From Labia minor (lineage: Eukaryota > Arthropoda > Insecta > Dermaptera > Spongiphoridae), in contig OY720348.1 of assembly GCA_963082975.1 (NCBI GenBank), forward strand, positions 53,781,564-53,845,563: DNA of 64,000 nucleotides, written 5' to 3'. A model generated the notes under the pieces. The model was not told the DNA's origin and did no database searches. It saw nothing but the letters and a program-made list of their open reading frames with translations. Shown here piece by piece: positions 58,066-64,000 of this stretch (its first letter is position 1; the number at the start of each line of letters is the position of its first letter). The position numbers and the translations under genes are program-made.

Positions 58066-58947
58066 GGGTCACCCCAAGAGTCAATGTTGGAATTTTGAGT
58101 TGAATAGGTGGGTAATCTTTGACTTATTGTACGACTGCCCGATTGTACGACATATACCATATATGTTTCTTTAGCCTTAATAATTAATTAATCTGATCTC
58201 TTCTCATACCTCTTCTTTAAAAAAAAATGTGTTTTCACGATAAAAAGTAAATCGATTTACCAAAACTAACTTAAATTTCTTTACAATAAATTACAGTACC
58301 AAATTGTTGTTTTTTTATATATATATATATATCTATGTGGCTGTTGGTGTGAGTGTAATTTTATCGGAATGCCTTGCGACCAATCTCCATATTTATTGAA
58401 CTCATTTCGAATATTTGCATATTCATGTATTAAAAAATAATATCTTCAATTGAAGTTAAAAATATTATTTCGATTATTAATTTTTAATCAACCTGTAATT
58501 CAGTGAATGGAATTGATTCTTTTTTTTTTTGCTCTCTCTTTTCTACCTCACCCCCCCCTCCTCTTTCTCTCTCCCTCACGTGCTCTCGATCGTTCCGTTC
58601 GACATTATCAATTAGCAAGAATTTCTATTAACATTCGATGGAGGTTTCTATGTTTTATTTAAATAACCATAAACCGCATATTGAAAATAAGAATATATTA
58701 TTTCCAATTAAAGTTAAATCAAAATTATTTTTTTTCATTTATATATCCATATATACATTAATTAATACCCTTTGCATATTGATATTTTATTTCATTTTTC
58801 ATCATAACGAAATATTTTTAATATCATTTTATTTTATTATGAATTATTTTATTGATTACATTTTCATTTACATATATATATATATTACCTTAAATTATAC
58901 TCATATAAATAAAATAAAATATTAATATATTATACAATTATACTAAT

Positions 58948-58993
<46 letters not shown>

Positions 58994-59496
58994 GATTATG
59001 CTGTATATAATGATGGAATCATCAAGAGAGGGTTTTCATAAAATTTAATCAAAATTATTTTGAGTCGATTTTGAGAAAATTTCATAAAAACAGCTTTAAA
59101 ATCATTCATAGCTCCGGTCGCCAAATTTTAATGAAAAAGTTTATGTTCTTAATTGTGAAAGCACATACACTAGAACCTAAATTTTCTAAAAATTGTTGCC
59201 CAAGAAGATATGAATGTCGGTATTTAATAAAGACATTTTTATTTCTTTATAGTAATTTATTAGAAATTAAATATTTTGAATAATGAATAATTATTTTAAA
59301 TAGATATTATCAATATATATTTATAATATAACTATTTTGTAATAACCAAAAAACACTAAAACACTATTTTTCAATTACTCCTACTATTAGGTCACACTCT
59401 CTTTATAATTGTTTATTTTTCTTGTATAAATTTTCAATCGTTAAAAAATAGTATTTTTCAGTTCAAATACATTTTTGTAAACTATTAGTGGATTAC
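58066..59496. other. AT-rich spacer
   Basis: Begins with a block (58066-58140) resembling 48395-48450. TC-rich strings at 58535-58590, (TA)n at 58955-58991. Open frames at 58638 and 59071 are F/I/Y/K/N-rich and judged chance. Confidence 0.4.
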
Positions 59497-59613
59497 AATT
59501 GATGTTAATACAGTATTTCCAAATATAAATCGTTAATTAAATGTAATTATTTATACTATAGAAAAAACATTTTTTTTTTGTGTCAGTTATTTAGCAGAAT
59601 ATAAATGTGTCTT
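59497..59613 (+). repeat. 117-bp exact direct repeat, copy 2
   Basis: Identical by eye to 57738-57854, 1759 bp downstream. A MITE begins 16 bp after its end. Confidence 0.92.
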
Positions 59614-59629
59614 ACAATGGCTGCAGTTA

Positions 59630-59862
59630 TAGTCCGAGAGCTAAGAGTTGGTGCGTGAGAGGTGACGGCCAGGAGAGGCGGCGGTACGCCCTCCTAGAGT
59701 GATTTCCCCTCCACCACAGTCTTCTACTCTCTCAAATTAAAATATTAAAAATTTGTTATGCACAACAAAGTGTGGTTTTGTAGGAATGGTGGGGGCAAGC
59801 GCGGGAACTGCTTGGCCGAGGGTGGGGTTCGGCTCATGCACCAACTCTTACCTCCCGGACTA
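59630..59862. mobile_element. GC-rich TA-flanked MITE (233 bp)
   Basis: Inverted ends TAGTCCGAGAGCTAAGAG and, reversed, TAGTCCGGGAGGTAAGAG, extending through TTGGTGC with two mismatches over about 25 bp. TA lies on both sides (59628-59629, 59863-59864). Conspicuously GC-rich interior (GGCGGCGGTACGCC and GGCAAGCGCGGGAACTG). No coding capacity. Tc1/mariner-like by TA target; family unknown. Confidence 0.75.
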
Positions 59863-59864
59863 TA

Positions 59865-62718
59865 GTAGAGCATCGATTCCTTGCCTTCGGATCAAATTTC
59901 ATCCAAACATCTAATTTTTGTATTTGATTTTCAAATACTTTTTAATACTTTAAGTACAGTTTTAGCAGTTTTAAGTAGGAATTGATTTAGTTTTTTTTTA
60001 TATTATAAACAGCTTATTTATATTTATCTATTCTAAATCTACAAGAATTATAAGATCGAGAATGCTAAGCTATATTTAAATTATTCAGTACATAAAACTT
60101 AAAGACTTAATTTGATTTTGTTCCAATTAAAGATTTCATTCATCATGATCTGCCAAAAAATTTACTTTAACATTCAAAGAGAAAAATTAATAATCCAAAG
60201 AATACAAATATTCAAAGAGTATAGAAATAAATAAAAATAGATTAATTAAGATAAATTAGTAATTGATGAACATGTGATTGATCTCGATTAAAATATTAAA
60301 ATTATTGTAATATAATCATAGGAATTGCAATTATAAATAAACTATTGAAATTTAAATAATTTTGGGTAGTACTATTGAATATTATAATTCAAAGTTGTTA
60401 GTAGTTATTATATTACAAAAATTATTGTACTAACGTCCCTCTTATTTTCTTCATTTAGTATTAAGGTTTGCTTATGCATAGGGATGAGTATTAAGTATCA
60501 TCCCTTAGGACAGGTAAGAGACAAAAGAGGATTTGTTAAAAATATATAATGGCAGATGAATAATAAATTGTGTTTTTAAGAGCGTTATCTTTCTTATGAT
60601 AGAATCAGATCCTTTTACGGAAGCTTAACATTAAGAAGCTTTGATCAGGGTTAATGGAAAAAGAGAAAAAGTAAAATACAAGACGGATCAATGAAGTGAA
60701 TATTGATTAAATTTATATTGGATGAATATTTATACTGACAAAGCAAGGGATTTATTTATTATTTAAGAAGATTATTATTTTTTTTTTCTTAAGAAAATAA
60801 ATACCTGGTAGATAGTAACTTGAAATCGAAGAATCGAACCTCCTCAAATTCATTTATATTTAATAATTTTAACTAGGAATACGTTTTCTTTTATTAGTTT
60901 CAAATAAATGCAAAGGCTGGCTAAAATCAGCGTCGATCCCAACAGTCAATAAAATAAATAATATTTAAATAAAAAAATTTTAGAAAATAATGTTTTTCTC
61001 ATGGACTAAAAAGATTAAAATAATTTTTTTTAAAATGCGCCAAACGTTTTTCGTTGTATATGAACCAATTCATCCATAAACTTTGTCAGGCTTATAGAAA
61101 AATTATTATATTCTTTTTAGTCCATTAGAAAAACGTTATTTTTTATAATTTTTTTTTTTATATTTATATTATTTATTTTTTTTAGTGCAATTTTAATTTG
61201 ATAAATTGACTTAATATATCAAGAGAAATAGAAAAGATAATGTTATACGAAAATTTGCAAATATGAATTAAACAAAAGGAAATTAATTAGTTAATTGACA
61301 TAATTATTAGTTTAATTTTCCTTTTAAAATATAAAAATTAATAAATTTGTAAAAAAAATATATAACACTTAAAATAAAAAGTGTTTTGCCGAGATTAGAA
61401 CCGCGGAGGCAAAAACACGAGGGCGGGTCTTTGCTCATTTACCCATCATGCATTTTAATTTTCAGTATGAGATATTCATTTTTGAAAATTATAAAACAGT
61501 ATGGTTATATATATATATATATATATATATATGATTTTATAAATTAATATTAATTAAATAAACCAGAAAGGTAGATTATTGGTTATAATTCTGGATCGCA
61601 CCAACTTGAGTTCGAATCTCACCAAGCTCACTTAGATTTAAGAATTAATAATTAATTAATTAAAAATAAATAGAAAGTCTGACAAAGATAAATAAAATAA
61701 AAGACAATTATATAATAGGAGTAAAAAATGTGACGTCACTGGTAGGCAAGAAATCAGCATGGCTACCAATTGTGAACCATACATTTGTGAAAATTGATTT
61801 GTTTCTGAAATAACTTTGGGGTTTTTTAGAATTTGAATGAATTTACAACAAACTGCTATTTATTGAGATTTGAAATTTTTAAAATCAGTCGCACATATTA
61901 AAAAAAATTCATTGCCTAACCTAGCAACCTTCCATTACCAGCATCTTGTGATTTTGCCTACCAAAATACCGGAAGTAAAAGTAAATATGAACCGTGCTTT
62001 TTTTTTAACAGTTTATTACACTATAATACTAGAAAATATTTTTAACCTTTTATCAAAAAAACAAAAAAAGAAAATTATATTATTTTCATAAATTAAATGA
62101 ACATTCCTTTGCCAAATGTAATTCATAAAAAGAATTTCATTAAATTTAGTTCTAAAAGATTTTTAAACTGATATTATATTTGTTGGGTATAAAATAAACT
62201 AATTTATTTAATTATCTTGAAGTTTAAGTTATTATTTTAGTTAGTAAAAATAAACTGACAATGTATAATTTAGCTAAACTTTTTCCAACCTTAAGCTATA
62301 AAGCTTACTAGACTGGAAAATAAATGGTACAATTAAGATTGTGATTAAATCAGATTAAATGGAATCACTTTTAAGTCAATTAGAGAGATGTATATGCGGT
62401 AAATGTTTTATATTAGCCAGCTATTTAATGAGTGAATTTTTAGAGAACGACTTAATATAGAAACTTAATTCAAATGCCTTGCGAGGGGTGGAGGAAAAAA
62501 AAGGGAGCTATATTTTGAAATTAATTAGCGCCAAGTGGACAGCTCATTTGGCGACCGCCTCTTTCCGGAGGCCATTAGGTTCATTTGAAAAGCAAATTTG
62601 TTTATTAATGGTTACCATTGGAAATGGAATTTTTATTCAAAATCGAATGGTGAAAGTGAATTAAATAAGATTTTTTTTTTAGAATGAATCTATCAGTTCG
62701 AAATTTCATTAAAAAATT
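59865..62718. other. AT-rich spacer with two tRNA-like/SINE scraps
   Basis: At 61565-61625, TAGATTATTGG followed by GAGTTCGAATCTC resembles A and B boxes; at 61390-61440 (minus) GGTTCTAATCTC is B-box-like. Neither folds as a tRNA. (TA)n at 61508-61531. Positions 62475-62650 are less AT-rich, unique, with an open 61-codon frame that I cannot assign; possible conserved non-coding DNA. Confidence 0.4.
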
Positions 62719-63317
62719 AGCTGGAGTGTCTCCACTCGACTATCTCGCAATTTGAATTGGATTAAATAACATTATATATTATATTTAAATTAAATTTAAT
62801 TAATTATAAATTATAAATAATAAATAATAAATATTAAACCAGCGCATGTTTGGCTTTTTGTTGATGGCACCACGTCACGTGTTGGCGCGTGAGATTTGCA
62901 GTGTTAAAAAATTAATTCTGGTAATTTCAGCGAATCAATCAAGCTGAAATTCTATATATAGCAGTTTTATACAATTATTAATCATGTGAAAAATTATCAA
63001 ACATATATCTTTATTTTTACGGTCACTTTAGAGGAAAAAAAATCAAAACGTTGTAGGTAATGACCCTCTTCCGGTTGAGCTACATTTCTCAAAAGTTGAT
63101 AGAAAACTATGAATTTTGAATAATGTCCATGTACCAAATTTCATCATTCTAGCTCAAACCGTTTTTGCGTAATCTTGGTTAAATACATACACACACAGAC
63201 ATTTTTCTCAACCTTAGTGAAAATGATTCAGGAACCTTCAAAACGTATAAAAACATCAAAATCTCAACATCGAAAATTTTCGTGATCGCAATACTATCTC
63301 TGGCGAGATAGTAAAAA
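62719..63317 (-). mobile_element. HEL-A Helentron-like element, best-preserved copy
   Basis: AGCTGGAGTGTCTCC (stem CTCCA/TGGAG), ACTATCTCGC, conserved body, short CA microsatellite at 63186-63199, core ACCAAATTTCATC, GATCGCAATACTATCTC and the final palindrome to GGCGAGATAGT. In element orientation: 5' ACTATCTCGC inverted repeat within a hairpin; 3' subterminal GCGAGATAGT, then a stem-loop and AGCT. It lies between T/A runs. No open frame. Confidence 0.88.
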
Positions 63318-63523
63318 TTCATAGATAAAGGGTAGGTTAAACATATCATTGAAGTTGATAAACAAAATGATATATATATATATATAATGAAGATTTTCTT
63401 TACCTTTAAATTAAGATGATAATATAAATAATATTAATAATATTTATATATAAGTTGTGGCACGCATCTGATGGGATCTGTAACAAACAAAACAAAAAAT
63501 AATATTTCATTTTATATATTTAT

Positions 63524-64000
63524 AGTAGTACCTGATTCACCGAGCCGCCGCTCGGTCACTAAAAAAAATTATTCTTTATGAACTATGAATATTTAAGATT
63601 AATTAAAATATATAAACGATAAAATATATGAAACTATTTCATTTAATTTAAAAGAATATAAATTAAAAGAAAATAGTCATAAAACATACAGCCCTTAAAC
63701 GTAAGTATTAATGCCCTGAAAGACAGAAAAGTATGGCCTGTGAATATAACATATTTTTAAATTTATTTTATTTAAATATTTTGTATCTAGGGAAGAGCTA
63801 TCAGACGTAGTTGCTGACGATATTTAAATTTACTATTTTAAATTAAGAAAAAACTAACTGATTTTTCCCGAGGCTGAAACCAATACAGATCGATATCTCT
63901 TTATAAAAATCAACTATGGTGTGAATTACAACAAAATCCTTAGACCAGTTTAATATCACAAAAATACAAATATATATATTTAATTTTTGCTAGTGTAATA
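63524..64000 (-). mobile_element. HELI Helitron-like element, running to the window edge
   Basis: On the minus strand: CACTAGCAAAAATTAAA start near 63995, the TGATATTAAACTGG block, GGTTTCAGCCTCGGG, and a 3' end with a strong hairpin ACCGAGC-GGCG-GCTCGGT (63542-63559), then GAATCAGGTACTAC. The best-preserved 3' hairpin of the family. Confidence 0.75.

Noticed and set aside
57824..58174. Open frames crossing the run of N
   Set aside because: They exist only because unknown bases cannot create stops.
58638..58925. 95-codon hydrophobic frame resembling a membrane protein
   Set aside because: Its I/F/Y/N-rich composition is what random AT-rich DNA encodes; there are no homologues in memory and no upstream signals.
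61565..61625. Possible tRNA gene
   Set aside because: A B-box-like GAGTTCGAATCTC is present but no acceptor stem or cloverleaf can be formed; treated as SINE/tRNA relic.
1..64000. CRISPR array, operons, bacterial promoters or prophage
   Set aside because: Repeats here are transposons and microsatellites; the DNA is eukaryotic in all respects and no spacer-repeat periodicity exists.

Overview
This is a very AT-rich (roughly three quarters A+T), repeat-dominated piece of a eukaryotic chromosome, almost certainly from an arthropod. The grounds are the mix of transposon families: a Ty3/gypsy retrotransposon, mariner and hAT relics, Helitron and Helentron-like non-autonomous elements, and LINE 3' ends of types common in arthropods. 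Species or order cannot be decided from the sequence. No complete host gene is visible. The only host-gene candidates are a short open stretch ending in a splice donor at the left edge (2-105), a GC-rich island at 39708-39910, and a splice-site-bounded segment at 41223-41293. One 50-kb-region small ORF (50190-50471, minus) is unassigned.

The only intact protein-coding unit is a full-length Ty3/gypsy LTR retrotransposon at 52340-57145. It has two 318-bp LTRs that look identical by eye, a 336-codon gag, and a 1030-codon pol with protease, reverse transcriptase, RNase H, zinc-binding integrase and a C-terminal GPY-type module. There is a purine tract next to the 3' LTR and no env. Pol lies in the -1 frame relative to gag, and a canonical slippery heptamer sits directly on the gag stop codon. 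This is a young, possibly active copy.

The rest is a layered graveyard of repeats. (i) At least 11 copies of a ~600-bp family (here HEL-A) and one copy of a related family (HEL-B, 37637-38723). Both have Helentron/HINE architecture: 5' terminal inverted repeat with a hairpin, a microsatellite seeded by GTCTGTG, a conserved core around GAAATTTGGTA, a 3' subterminal inverted repeat and a terminal stem-loop. Two further families (HEL-C, HEL-D) share the microsatellite and core. (ii) About ten copies of a Helitron-like family (HELI) with a TATACTAG-type 5' end and a hairpin plus CTAA 3' end. (iii) Four hAT MITEs with perfect 8-bp target-site duplications (6377, 6737, 12107, 21133); the last has a paralogous empty site in another HELI copy. 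(iv) A deleted mariner (33334-33798), TA-flanked MITEs (17093, 46433, 59630) and a 537-bp foldback element (13688-14224). (v) 5'-truncated LINE 3' ends of one family (seven copies, one with a perfect 14-bp target-site duplication), a second LINE (43629-44065), an R1-like RT scrap (36592-36698), a tRNA-headed SINE, and a 54-bp poly(A) retroposon with a 14-bp duplication inside a HEL-A copy.

Structural oddities include a 66-bp perfect palindrome (5169-5234), a 26-bp minisatellite (51852-52040) just upstream of the gypsy element, diverged local duplications at 42.3-44.3 kb, and a 117-bp exact repeat beside a 200-N assembly gap (57866-58065), which looks like an assembly problem.
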